Shown here piece by piece: positions 46,716 through 58,099 of a DNA stretch of 64,000 nucleotides. A program made the position numbers and the translations under genes. Origin of the DNA: Closterium sp. Naga37s-1 (Eukaryota; Streptophyta; Zygnematophyceae; Desmidiales; Closteriaceae). The stretch spans positions 2,213,001 to 2,277,000 of the forward strand of contig CANJKZ010000068.1 of the NCBI GenBank assembly GCA_947471745.1, written 5' to 3'. How positions within the stretch are numbered: the first letter of the stretch is position 1; the number at the start of each line of letters is the position of its first letter. A model generated the notes under the pieces. The model did no database searches, was not told the origin of the DNA, and was given only the letters and a program-made list of their open reading frames with translations.

Positions 46716-46858
46716 TGTCAGAATGTTGTATTTGTCAAGCCTGCAGTGGGGTACTCTATAGCGAGTACAGCCCAATTTAGGGTTTCCTATATGTACTCAA
46801 CTGCTTGCTAGTGCAACCTCTCTTTTGTTTTCTATCTTTCTACCTCCTATCTTTGACA
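46716..46858 (+). repeat. Element I, 3' LTR (143 bp)
   Basis: TGTCAGAATGTTGTATTTG to CTATCTTTGACA, preceded by the purine-rich CTATGGGGGTG and followed by the target duplication AAACT. Confidence 0.94.
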
Positions 46859-47824
46859 AAACTGACTACATCAGGAGCTAGCATGCAAGTAGGTCGCTTG
46901 CCAGCGCAGCATGGTCGACCGCGGTCCAGCACGACAAGGTCAACCGCGCTCCAGCAATGCAAAGTGGCGGTCTGCCAACACTGCAAGTCAACGGCGTGCC
47001 AGCGCTGTAGCAAGGCGGCTACACAGCAATGCACCCACACGACAGCAATGCACCCGCTCGCGGGTGCTCACAGTTGGTTGGTGTGCTGAGCCCCGTCATG
47101 TGCACAGCGTAGACGCCAAGCCGACCACGTGCCCACGACTGTACCTAATCCACCTACGTCGACCTTAAGATACCACCTTCGAGGTCGGCTTCGCCAGAAC
47201 CACCTGAGCGACAGTCACGCACCTCCACAAAACCCCGTCGCCCAGGTAACTTGGTCGACCTGGAAACCACCAGGTCGTCGTCGACTTCCTTGGGGAGTTG
47301 ATCAAAAGTTGTACGTGCTCGTCAACCACCCAGGTTGGCGACTACCAACCGACTTCACCAAGTTGGCCACTCCCCAAGTCGGTATCACGAAGTGGGCACC
47401 TCCGAAGGTCGACCTCTTGAACTCGGCGCCTCCAAGTCGGCGCCACTCCCAGGTCGACCTCACCCTCGTCGACCACAGGGTTGAAGTCGGCCGCCGGCGT
47501 CCCAAAGTCGGCGGCTTCACAATGACCCCGTGCAGGTCGACCACACCCGTCGACCAGCTTGACCACTGCTGCAAGTCGACTGCGCCTCCCGCACACCTGA
47601 CCATGAAGTCAGCTCCGCCCAAGCGAGGACGGGGCCAATACACAACTCCCATAGACACTCCCCTGCCTCATTCACGCTTGGGCCTCCAGCCCTCCAACAA
47701 CACTACTCGGAGAATAGCTCGTTGGCGTGCACACAACACATAGCACGCTGTCACCGCACCAGCCATGCAGAAGGGCACAACACCTACTGCTGCACATCAT
47801 CGTCACCGTAGCCGACGTCGGTTG

Positions 47825-48313
47825 TTATGTTATACTACCGTGGACTGAGCTATAGAGAGGCGGGAAAGGGCGGTAGGGAGCCGCGGAGACTGTGTACAGC
47901 GGAAATGACGGGGAGGGGGGGAACGCGTGGGCGCCATGAGGCCAGCTAGCGCGGACCACGGGGCCGTCGACCACGGGCAGCGTGCCTCGCTACCATCAGG
48001 CCGCGGGGCCAGCTAACAAAAAAGGGGCAAGGGGTGGGGCGCGCGCAGGAAACGGACGTGCGACGGGCAAGGAAAAGCGACGGACGACGGGTGACACGAG
48101 GAAAGAAACTACGGGCGACTGGGTGGGAAAAACTATGCTAGGGGAAACCTAGCTAGGGTAGATCTTGCTTTGTACCATGTGAGAATATGATTATGAATCA
48201 ATTAAGGAACGAACAAACAAGCAAGATATAGGAAACCTAATCCTACCACTAGGGAAGAGAAAGTAACATAGACTAGCAAATAGAACCTATAACAAATATA
48301 GCTTGAGAGGACA
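47825..48313 (-). mobile_element. Insert with LTR-like end and primer site, in element P
   Basis: Comparison of P with G shows that about 490 bases interrupt P between its 3' untranslated stretch and RNase H. Its right part (48178-48313) starts TGTGAGAATATGATT and ends GCTTGAGAGGACA. On the minus strand it is followed by TGGTACAAAGC, which looks like a primer site. This suggests the 5' LTR and leader of a small or truncated LTR element. A left LTR was not found. A tandem pair of AGTCGCACTTGGTTGATTG-like 23-mers lies at the right edge. Confidence 0.45.
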
Positions 48314-49380
48314 GTCGCACTTGGTTGATTGTGACAGTCGCACTTAGTTGATTGTGAAGGCCGAAAAGTGCAGCGCCTTCATCAGGAAGTCGGCCGGTTG
48401 ATCGGTGGTCGGGATGTACTTCAATGCAAACTTCCCGCGCTTCACCATGTGCCGCAGCCAGACATATCGCCGCTCCTTGTGCTTGAGGTTGTCCTGCAGC
48501 CCCAAGCCCTCGGCGACCGTGATGGCCAACTTGTTGTCCATGAAGGACCGTCAGTGTCCCGGCATCTAGCAGCCGGAACTCTGCAAGAAGGAAGCGAAGC
48601 CGGTGTTCCTCCTTGCCAGCCACGGTGGCCGCCACGTACTCCAACTCGGTCGACGACAGCGTTGCACACTTGATGCACTGACTTGACCAAGAGATGGCGA
48701 CTTCTCCGTAGACGAACACATAGCCGCCCGTGCTCGTCCGGTTTTGCTTGTTGCCGGCGTCGTCAGCGTCCACGTAGCTGACCAACTTCAGCGACTCTGG
48801 CCCACCACCGAACTCCAGTGCGGTCGACCTCACGCCTGTGCTTCTCACTCCTCACCGTAAGGCTGCTCCCCAGCTTTCTGCAGCCAAAGTCCATATCCGT
48901 CCTCGTCGTCGTTGCCACGAACTGCAGCGAGCCGACCTTCTACTGGTACACCTCCTCGTTGCACTCCTGGGCCTCCTCGTCATCGAATGTCTGCTTGGCA
49001 TAGGCGTTGATGGAGCTCGTTGGCGTAGCCCTGCTGGTGCAGCCACAGCTTCCTCGCTAGCCTGTCTCGCACAATCTCCAGCCCTAGGTACTTCTCGATC
49101 GGTGAGATCTTGCACAACTCGGAGGCAACCTCCAGCAGCTCCTTCAGCATCACGGTGCAACTGCTGGCGGCGAGCAGGTCGTCGCCGACCTTGAAGTACA
49201 ATGCCTCGTCGACCTGGCTCTTTTTATAGCCACCGCCTATCAGGACGCCATCGAGCGCCCGGTTCCACAGCAGCGGTGACTGCTTCAGCCCGTACAGGCT
49301 CTTCAGCAGCTTGCACACTCAGCCGGTCCCATCGTTGTAGTAGTCCGGCTGGTACATGTACGGCACTCGGTCGAGCTTGC

Positions 49381-50135
49381 TGTAAGAATTTACAAATCCT
49401 TACTGAGGCACTCGTTAGCGAGGCCATCCCGAGGGTCACGCGACGAACCTGTTTGTCCTATTTCGTCGCACCGAACCACTCCCAAGTTGCCTCCGCACCA
49501 ATCGCAACCATCACCGAGCCATCTTTGCCCTACCTCCCCGCCTAGCTAGCATTTCCCCTATTTAGTCGTGCCGCTTTCATTGTATCGTGATTCAGTAATA
49601 ATTCATTCTCGTTATTCGTTATTCTGCGCACTCTGCAAGTTCATTTACAACGCCTGGTATCAGAGCAACTTTCCTAGCCTACCCCGCTTTTTAAAATGTA
49701 ATATCTCTCAGGGGGCAGACGAGGAAGGATGTCTTGGGGTCCAGGAGTTGCGTGCTAGCCAGCCAGGAGAACTTGTTAGTTGCTCCTCGCGGCCAATTTT
49801 TCACGGGCACTCCTTCGGCACCGCGAGATCCTTGCCTCGAACGGTCGCTATTGACCGTGAACACTCCCCCCCCGGGCAACGGACAGCTGTAGCTGTCGCG
49901 ACATTAAACGTGAGTAATTTCCGCTTTGATTTCTCGACGATTTCGGAGGTTGATTCGTATGGCAGCTGGCGTCAGCGGACCTGCGTTGGCACCTGCATGA
50001 ACAACCTCGACGTCGTCACTGTGTGTGGCTGCTGACGCCGGCGGACTTGAGTCAACAGCTGCGCGACGATTGCGAAATCGTCTTTACGCGGCAAATGACG
50101 ACAGTGGCTCGCCATCATCTTGTGCGCGAGGTTCT
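49381..50135 (+). mobile_element. LTR element K, 5' LTR and leader
   Basis: An LTR-like stretch starts TGTAAGAATTTACAAATCC at 49381 and ends near TTCATTTACA (49649). The primer site TGGTATCAGAGCAAC follows five bases later. The 480 bases behind it show no domain I recognise; gag of an unknown family is possible. It is cut by element L near 50136. It starts exactly where element P's RT ends, so K probably inserted in P. Broken and truncated; superfamily undecided. Confidence 0.6.
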
Positions 50136-53100
50136 TGTCGCAGGTATATCTAGATCACAGTACAAGCAAAGTCAAGAGGTAAGCAAGTGAGGCCCGGTAG
50201 GCACAAGACCTAGCATAGTACAGAAACACTGATGATCACAAGGCTGAAGTGCCTTGGTGAAGATATCAGCAGTGTTGGCCCGAGAGGCCACGTAAGCAAG
50301 ACGAAGCTGACCACGCTGCTGCAACTCTCGAGCAAGGAAGTAGCGCAGAGCAATGTGCTTTGTTTTGTGCTCCAGTTTGTGCTCCTGACACAAGGCCAGC
50401 ATGGCCTTGTTGTCGACGTACAGAACTGGAGGAGAACGAGGCGCCTCTCCCAAGTCGGTCAGCAGGTAGGTGAGCCAGCGTAACTCCTATGCAGCCATGG
50501 CCCCAGCGTAGATCTCCAGCCTCACAACTGGAGCTGAGAACAAAAGACGAGCGGGAAGACCGCCACAAAACAGAGCCGGAACCAAGGCTGAAGGTGTAAC
50601 CCTGTGACGACCGCTGCGTAGCCAAGTCGTCAACCCAAGAAGCGTCTGCGTGACTAGTGAGGACAACTCGAGCCTGTCCTCCAAGCACGAGCCCCAAGCC
50701 CGACGTACTGCACAGGTAGCGCATCACCCTCTTCGCTGCAGCCATGTGCTCTGGTCGGTGTCTCCCAGGAGCAACGTAGCGTGCCAAGATGCTAAGAGGG
50801 TATGCAAGGTCAGGTCGAGTGCAGGTCATCAGGTACATGAGGCAGCCAACAAGCTCTGGGTACGAGCCACTCGGCTTTACGGACTCATCAGAAGGCAGAG
50901 CTGAGAGCGAGTGGCGAGTAGACAGAGGAGTGGCCTGAGGCGAGGAGTACGTGAAGTTGAAGCGCTGAAGGACCTGCTGCACTATGTGTGACTGAGTCAA
51001 GGTAATGGTGCGCCGTGCTCTGTCCCGGGTGATCTGCAAGCCAAGATAGCTGTACAGCTCACCCAGGTCTGTGCACGTGTGTCTCTTCTGCAGCTCGGAC
51101 TTCACGTGGGCCAGTCCAGCAGTGTCAGCAGTGGCAAAGACCAAGTCGTTGACGTAGACGAGGATGTAGAACGGCGACAGAGTAGTGTCGGTGCGGAGAA
51201 ACAGCGACGGGTCAGCAGTGGAAGGAGCAAACCCAAGAGCCGCAAGCGTAGTCCTCAGTGTGTCGTGCCACTCATGGGGCGCCTGGCGGAGACCGTAGAC
51301 TGGCCGCCGGAGGCTCCACTGGGTACCAGGAGGAAACGACCCAGTGAAGCCAGGTGGACGGCGCAGCCAGATCTCCTCGTGCAGGCTGCCCTGAAGAAAA
51401 GCTGTGCTGAAGTCAAGAGAGTGAAGCTCGTAGTCACGCTGAGCAGCGACGTGCAGCAGAACCTGAAGAGTGGTCATCTTCGGGGTCGGGGAGAAGGTCT
51501 GGAAGAAGTCAACTCCCTGTCGCTGACTGAAGCCTCGAGCAACGTAACGCGCCTTGAAGACAAGCGGAGGACCCGGCGGCCGCTTCACCCTGAAAATCCA
51601 CATGCCACTGACGATGTTCGCCCTAGGAGGGGGAACCTCGTCGATGTAGGTGCCTGTGGACTTCCAGGATGCCATCTCTGCGTCCATGGCTGACTGCCAC
51701 TGAGAGGAGTAGGGAACCTCTATCGCCTCTGCGTAGGAGCGTGGGGTCGGGATGTCTGGTGCATCCGGGTCTCCTTCAGGTGTAATCAGCATGGATACGA
51801 GATGAGGTAGAGCGGCTGCAAAGCACTCAAAGTCCTCCTGCCGGTCCTCAAGGACGTCCGTGCCAAGAGCACACTCACCCCCGACAGACGGAAGAGAGAC
51901 ATACTCAGACTCAGCAATTAGACTAGCGGCGTAGTCGAGACGACAGTGAGCAGCAAACTCGACAAGCTCAGCAACTAAGGCAGAGCAGCAATGGACTCAA
52001 AGGAAGGGTCAGTGACAGCAGTGGCCAGTAGTCGCGTGACAGCAGGACTAGCAGCACGAAGGGAGTCAGACTCCAGGTCAGAAAGGGCAAGAAGAGTGGA
52101 CGCAGGAGGAGACGGCAGAGGGACACGCTGTGGAGCAGTGGAAGGGCGCAGAGCCATCCGACTGGGACCGCGACTGGACAGGCGGTGGACACTCTAAGGA
52201 AGGAGCAGGACCAGTAGAAGGCGGAAGACCAAGAACCTGCTGAAGGAGCGGAACGTAGTTTGGCCGTGGCCGCGCAGCGCCTCCAGAACCAGCAGGGATA
52301 GAACCAGCACCCCCATTGGCAGCTCCAACTCCAGCAGTACCACCAGCTCCAGCATCACCTCCAGCAGCACCAGAAGTGCCATCTCGAGCACCCACAGGAG
52401 CACCGGCTCCAGCAGCACCGCCAGCTCCAGCACCTCCAGCAGCTCCAGCTCCAGGAGGACCACCAGAAGCCCCAGCAGCGCCAGCAGCTCCAGCTCCAGT
52501 ACCTCCAGCAGCACCTGCCCCAGCAACACCGCCAGCTCCAGCACCTCCAGCAGCTCCAGCTCCAGCAGCACCACCAGGCCCAGCAGCTCCAGTACCTCCA
52601 TTACGAGCACCTCCGGGACCCGTGGCTCCAGAACCCCCAGTAGCTCCAGCAGCAGCAGGACCTCCAGCAGCAGGAGGGCCTCCAGCACCCGTAGAGCCAC
52701 CAGCTCCAGCAGCACGGCTCCAGCGCCGAGCAAACCACTCGCGCAGCTGCTGTGGAGAGAGTGGCTCCCGCCGGGACGAAGCACCCGAAGGACCTCCAGG
52801 CTCAGCACCGCCAGACTCCAAATGAGTAGGCCCAGCACCCTCGGGCTCCACACCCCCAGACTCAGCAACCCCAGGCTCAGCACCCCCAGACTCAGCACCC
52901 CCAGGCTCAGCACCCCCAGACGCAGCACCCCCAGGCTCCGCACGCTCAGGCTCAGCACCCCCAGACCCGGCACCCGCAGGCTCAGCACCCCTAGCAGCAC
53001 CAGTGTCAACAGCTACCTCGACAGGCTCGACTACGTCTACCTGGGACACACCTAAGGGGACAGGACCCTGAGGGGGGAGGGGGTCTACCGGGGGAGGACC

Positions 53101-55100
53101 TGGCGCGAGGAAGAGCGGCGGGGGGGGGAGGGGGGCAGTGCGGTAGGGGAAGAGACGGTAGTAAGGAACCGACTCGTCAAACGTGACGTCCTGAGAGGAC
53201 AGAACACGGCGCGAGGTGGGGTGGTAAAACTGCCAACCAGGCGCGTCAGGGGGGAAGCCAAGGAAGACGCAGGGAACAGCACGGGAGGACAGCTTGTCCG
53301 CAGACAAGTCGCGGACGAAAGCTCGAGATCCCCAGACACGGAACGCAGACGCATCGCCAACCTTCCCCGTCCACCGTAGAGTAGGTGTGGTCTCCAGCAT
53401 GGAGACCCGGGGCTGGAGGTTGAGCTGATGCGCCGCGTACTGAACCGCGAACGGCCACAAAAAATGGGGAGCAGCTGCATGGATCATGGACATACGAGCG
53501 ACATCCATGACCATGCCAATGCGGCGCTCAGCAATCCCATTTTTCTGTGGAGAGGCCGGAAGCATGAACGTCTGGCGGATGCCCTCCGCACGACAGAAGG
53601 CTCGCAGAAGGTCGGAGGAAAACTCTCCACCTCTGTCGGAGTGCAGACGCAAAACAGGAAGGTGCGAGCCGAAACTCTCGCTGAGCTGACGACGGGCAGC
53701 GTGGATCAAGTCGATCAGCACCTTAGTGACCTCACCCTTGCAGCGCAAGGGGAAGACTGTGGTGTAACGCGAGTAGTCGTCAACGACCAGCAGAAAGTAG
53801 CGCTCGTGACCCTAGTCACAGACGCGGGCTGGGCCCCAGACGTCCATGTGAAGCGTCTGCAGGGGAGCCTCCGTCGGATGGAACTCGGAGGAGTGAGGAG
53901 CGGTGCGCTGCCGCCCCTCGACGCAAGGAACGCAGGTAGGGGCAGGCCCCGGGGGAAGGGGAGGGAGAGACCGGGGAAGACCAGTGACAAGGACACGGGA
54001 GGCCATGCCTCGGAGACGAGGCAGGGAGGGGTGACCAAGGCGGTGGTGCCAGAGGAGAGTCTGGTGAGATAGGAGGCGACACGAGCAGGGGGCAGACTCA
54101 GGACCTGACCGGGACGCTGCAGCAAACACCTGACCCGACGCAGCTACCTGACCAGACTCAGCAACCGGAAGAGACACGGTAGTCAGGGTGTACAGGCTCG
54201 ACCCAGGCTGACGGGTGAACGTGGCCAGGTGCCGGCCCGTCCGAGTACACGAACAGTGGGTCACCCGCTGACCTCCAGGAGTGAACTGGTCAACCCACGC
54301 GTCCTGAAGGTCAGCTCCACTCACCAAGTTCGTGGAGAACGAGGGGAGGTGGAGGCCGGACAAAGAGCCAGACGGGACCGCCGGACACGGCAGAACCGTG
54401 GAGGAGTGTGCAAGGACCGGACCCCTAGAGGGGTCAGCAAGAGAGACTGCCACTGGCCGACTGAGCAGCGGGAGTGTGGTGCAGTCGCGAAAGAAGGAGC
54501 GGGAAGCACCCGAGTCAAGGGTGAAAGTGTGCAAGGCCGAAGCAGGCGCAGTACCAGAGAGAGCAGACTCACCAGCACCTGGAGCAGTGGACTCACTAGC
54601 GCCTAGAGCAGCAGCCTCACCGGCACTTGGAGCAGGAGACGCACCAGCACCTAGAGCAGCAGCCTCACCAGCACCTAGAGCAGCAGACTCTATAGCTGGG
54701 TCAGGCGGCACACACAGGTAACAGGCACCCTCGGCACTAGTAGGCAATGCATACATGGCAGTGAGGATAGCATTATAGTCAAAAGCAAAGATATCTACCC
54801 TCTGCCTAAGCAGCTCCAGCTAGGAGGGGAGCTCAGCATCGTCACCAAACTCTGTACGCCAGGCGTCGCTCAGACTGGCGAAGCAGCGGGACTCTGTGTG
54901 ACCAACCGTCCCGCAAGGCTGACCAGCCCGAGCACCAGTGCGAATGACGTACGGGCAGCGAGCAGTACTCCGTGACCCTCTACTCTGAGCGTACCACTCA
55001 CGAAGCTGCTGGGGCGAAAGGACCGCGCGCGGATGCTGCTGCAGCTGCACCTGGTCACTACAAGAAGCTCCCGAACGACCCGCCCCAGGGCGACTCCCAC

Positions 55101-55500
55101 CACGGCCACCCCTACAACCCCAACTAGCGTACCACTCACGAAGCTGCTCGGGCGTGAGGGACTCACGCGGACGTCGCTAGAGCTGCATCTGGCCACCGCC
55201 AGGAGCAGCAGTAGCAGTAGTAGCAGCAGTATCTGCAGTAGCAACAGCAGTAGCAACAGTAGCAGCAGCAACAGCAGTAGCAGAAGTAGCAGCACTAGCA
55301 GCACGGCCACCCCTACAACCCCAACTAGCGTACCACTCACGAAGCTGCAGGGGCGTGAGGGACTCAAGTGGACGTCGCTGGAGCTGCATCTGGCCACCGC
55401 CAGGAGCAGCAGTAGCAGTAGTAGCAGTAGCAGCAGCAGTAGCAGCAGAAATAGCAGTAGCAGCACGGGCAGGGCGGTGTGGCTCAGTAGAGCAGGGCTG
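55101..55500 (-). repeat. Element L gag: about 200-bp tandem duplication
   Basis: CACGGCCACCCCTACAACCC opens at 55101 and again at 55302. Each is followed by the same CGTACCACTCACGAAGCTGC block and an AGCAGTAGCAG tract. The duplicated piece carries the LREWY motif before the zinc knuckle. Confidence 0.88.
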
Positions 55501-55979
55501 CACAGCCTGGCAGCACGACACGGCTGGGCTGGGCGGCTCGGCGCCGCAAGGCGGCTCGGCTCAGCTAGGCGGCGCGGCTCGGATGGCAGGCAGGCGCGGT
55601 AGGCAGGCAGGCAGGCCAGCGCGGCAGCGCGCTAGTAAGGCAGGCGCGCAGGAAGCGCGGGTAGGGCAAGTGCTCACCAGTGGCGGGAAGGGCAGTCACT
55701 CGCCGGGCGAGCAGGGTAGGCGCACGACGGCGGCGACGGTGGGGCCGGGACTGCTGCAGGGCGGGGCCACGACTGCTGTAGGCGGCTCCGCGGCAGCTGC
55801 AGCAGGGCGGGGACGTGACGGTGGCAGGGAGCTCCGCGGCAGCTGCTGCAGGGCGGGGCCGCGATTGCTGCAGGCGGCTCCGCGGCAGCTGCTGCAGGGC
55901 GGGGCCGCGACGGCGGCAGGGGGCTCCGCGGCAGCTGCTGCAGGGCGGGGCTCCGAAGCAGCTGCTGCAAGGGGCGCCG

Positions 55980-56480
55980 CGACGAGCAGGGGCAACGCCC
56001 TGGGGGCGCCACGACGAGCAGGGACGGCGCCCAGGGGGCGCCACGACGAGCAGGGGCGACGCCCGGGGGGCGCCGCGACGAGCAAGGACGGTGCCCAGGG
56101 GGCGCCGCGACGAGCAGGGGCGACGCCCCGGGGGCGCCACGACGAGCAGGGAAGGCGCCCCGGGGGCGCTGCGACGAGCAGGGAAGGCGCCCAGCGGGCG
56201 CCGCGACGAGTAGGGGCGACGCCCCGGGGGCGCCGCGACGAGCAGGAATGGCGCCCTGGGGGCGCCGCGATGAGCACGGGCGACGCCCCGGGGGCGTCGC
56301 GACGAGCAGGGACGGCGCCCCGGGGGCACCGCAATGAGCAGTGGCGACGCCCCGGGGGCGTCGCGACGAGCAGGACGACGCCCAGGGGGCGCCGCGACGA
56401 GCAGGGGCGACGCCCCGGGGGCGCCGCGACGAGCAGGGACGGCGCCCAGGGGGCGCCGCGACGAGCAGGGGGGGGACGCC
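55980..56480 (-). repeat. Element L leader: 32-bp tandem array, about 15 units
   Basis: Units of 32 bp of the form GGCGCCGCGACGAGCAGGG followed by GCGACGCCCCGGG. The period was checked at 55981 and 56013. Other GC-rich repeats flank it: 55740-55970 (CAGCTGCTGCAGGGCGGGG type) and 56510-56790 (GGCTGCAGGGGCAGGCACGG type). The whole leader is more than 1 kb of arrays. All the long Ala/Arg/Pro frames through it on both strands are products of composition. Confidence 0.92.
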
Positions 56481-56864
56481 GCACGGGTCCCGCAGGGGCA
56501 GCTCCCACGGGATGAAAAGGCAGGCACGGCTGCACGGGCAGCACCCACAGGCTGCAGGGGCAGGCACGGCTGCAGAGGCAGCGCCCACGAGCTGCAGGGG
56601 CAGGCACGGCTGCTCGGGAGGGCAGCGCGCGGGCTGCAGAGGCAGCTCCTACGGGCTGCAGAGGCAGGGACGGCTGCAGGGGCAGGCACGGCTGCAGGGG
56701 CAGGCATGGCTGCAGGGGCAGCACGGTCGCAGGGGCAGCACGGTCGCAGGGGCAGCACGCGGGCTGCAAGGGCAGCGCGGGTGCAGGGGCAGCTATAAAA
56801 AAAAATCAGTTAGGGCAGGGCGGAACGTTCGGTGGGCCCTAGGAACGATTCTGCTCTAATACCA

Positions 56865-56984
56865 TGTGAGAATAAGAACGAGGAATGAGTTCATTGAGCA
56901 GCATGAGGAGTACAAGTAGGAAATCCTAACACTACTGTACCCCATAAGGAGTGCCCCACTACAGCCTACAATATAGTTATGGCA
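56865..56984 (-). repeat. Element L, 5' LTR (about 120 bp)
   Basis: It starts TGTGAGAATAAGAACG and ends near TATAGTTATGGCA, where the protease part of element M begins. Internal blocks GAGTACAAGTAGGAAATCC and TGTACCCCATAAGGAGTG resemble the LTRs of A, M and N. Confidence 0.82.
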
Positions 56985-58099
56985 TTCCTCACCAAGTTCG
57001 TAGAGAACGAGGGGAGGTGAAGACCTAATAGTGAGCCAGACGGAACCGCCGGACACGGTCCCCCAGAGAAGTCAGCCAGAGAGACTGCAACCGGTGCTGC
57101 GAGTGGTGTGACTGTGGTGCTGTCGCGAAAGAAGCAGCGGGAAGCACCTGAGTCAAGCGTGAAGGTCTACAAGGCTCAGCATGCGCAGTACCAAAGAGAG
57201 CAGACTCACCAGCACCTAGAGAAGACTCACCAGCACCTAAAGCAGCTGCCGCTATACCAGGGTCAGGCGGCACACACAGGTAACAGTCACCCTGAGTACT
57301 AATAGTTAAAGCATACATGGCAGTGAGGATAGTATCGTATCATAGTCTAGAGCAAAGATATCCACCTTGTTCCAAAGCAGCTCTAGCCAGCCTCATCGCC
57401 AAACACTACACGCCAGGCATCGCTCAGACAGGTGAAGCAGCGAGCCTGTGTGTGACCAACTGTCCTGCAAGTCTAACCAGCCCGATCACATGTGCGAATG
57501 ACGTACGAGCAGCGGACAATACTTCAAGTCCCCCCACTCTAAGCGTACCACTCACGAAGCTGCAGACGCCGCTGGGGCGTAAGGGTCTCGCGCGGACGCC
57601 GCTTCAGCTGCATCTGGCCACCGCAAGAAACTCCGCTCTAAACGGCTCCACCGCGACTGCTACTACGGCCGCCGCCACCACACCTACTGGCGTACGACTC
57701 ACGAAGCTGCTGGGGCGCAAGGGTCTCACGCGGACGCCGCTACAGCTGCATCTGGCCACCGCCAGAAACTCCCCACCGAACAGCTCCACAACGACTGCTA
57801 CTACGGCCGCCACCGCTCCCACTGCTGCCACCACCGCCGTCACCACTCCCACCGCTACTACGAAGTGAAGTCATAGCGGGCAAGCAAGGAGGTCGGCGAC
57901 CACAAGGGCAGTACGGAGGGAAGGCAGTAGCACGAGCAGCAGTAGCAGCAGTAAGAGCAGCAGAGCGGCTCGGTGAGGCTAGGTTGCAGCACCTCCAGCA
58001 CTCCTAGCAGCACCTCCCCAGCAGCAGCAGTAGAACGAGTAGCACGGCGGATCGGGTTGGGCAGGGCGGCTCGGGCTGGGCGGCGCGGCTCGACCTAGG

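Larger units (their letters stand above)
45669..46858 (+). mobile_element. TRIM-like miniature LTR element I, nested in the LTR of P
   Basis: A 1190-bp element with two 143-bp LTRs (TGTCAGAATG...ATCTTTGACA) and a perfect target duplication AAACT (45664-45668, 46859-46863). Primer site TGGTATCAGAGCGG at 45812 and a purine tract CTATGGGGGTG just before the 3' LTR give it both signals needed for reverse transcription. The 904-bp inside holds no protease, integrase, RT or RNase H, only a GC-rich array (46080-46340) and a low-complexity Arg/Pro/Ala frame. This fits a terminal-repeat retrotransposon in miniature or a deletion derivative of a copia element. LTRs differ at about nine sites (6 percent). 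Structurally it looks whole but has no enzyme of its own. Confidence 0.93.
45508..49378 (-). mobile_element. Copia LTR element P (same family as G), 3' half
   Basis: Minus-strand relic. RT part about 48980-49378 (VCKLLKSLYGLKQSPLLWNR, KISPIEKYLGLEIVRDRLAR); RNase H about 48340-48850 (LVSYVDADDAGNKQNRTSTG, SWSSQCIKCATLSSTELEYV, KYIPTTDQPADFLMKALHFS); an untranslated stretch ending in the purine-rich GAGGCAGGGGAG; then a long 3' LTR from 47657 to about 45508. The LTR is split by the small element I, and a second insert of about 490 bases (47825-48313) sits before RNase H. Sequence 46865-47824 matches 31861-32810 of element G. The 5' half is missing, and element K's LTR starts at the junction. 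Broken, with several breaks. Confidence 0.8.
50136..56984 (-). mobile_element. Copia LTR retrotransposon L, 3' LTR missing
   Basis: Minus-strand element of the A/N lineage. Parts 5' to 3': LTR 56865-56984; primer site TGGTATTAGAGCAGAATC (56847-56864); leader array 55980-56480; gag about 54820-55500 with LREWYAQSRGS and the knuckle CPYVIRTGARAGQPC; protease near 54480-54540 (TLDSGASRSFFRDCTTL); GAG-pre-integrase near 53960-54090; integrase about 53150-53890 (VLRLHSDRGGEFSSDLLRAF, PASPQKNGIAERRIG); Gly/Ala linker 52300-53000; RT 51000-51600; RNase H 50190-50900. It is cut before its 3' LTR near 50136, where element K stands, so no LTR age is possible. Broken, with about four or five breaks. Confidence 0.92.

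Noticed and set aside
55355-56859. Long open frames on both strands (over 350 codons) rich in Ala, Arg, Gly and Pro
   Set aside because: They run through the GC-rich leader array of element L. A 32-bp period makes all frames equivalent, so openness follows from composition.
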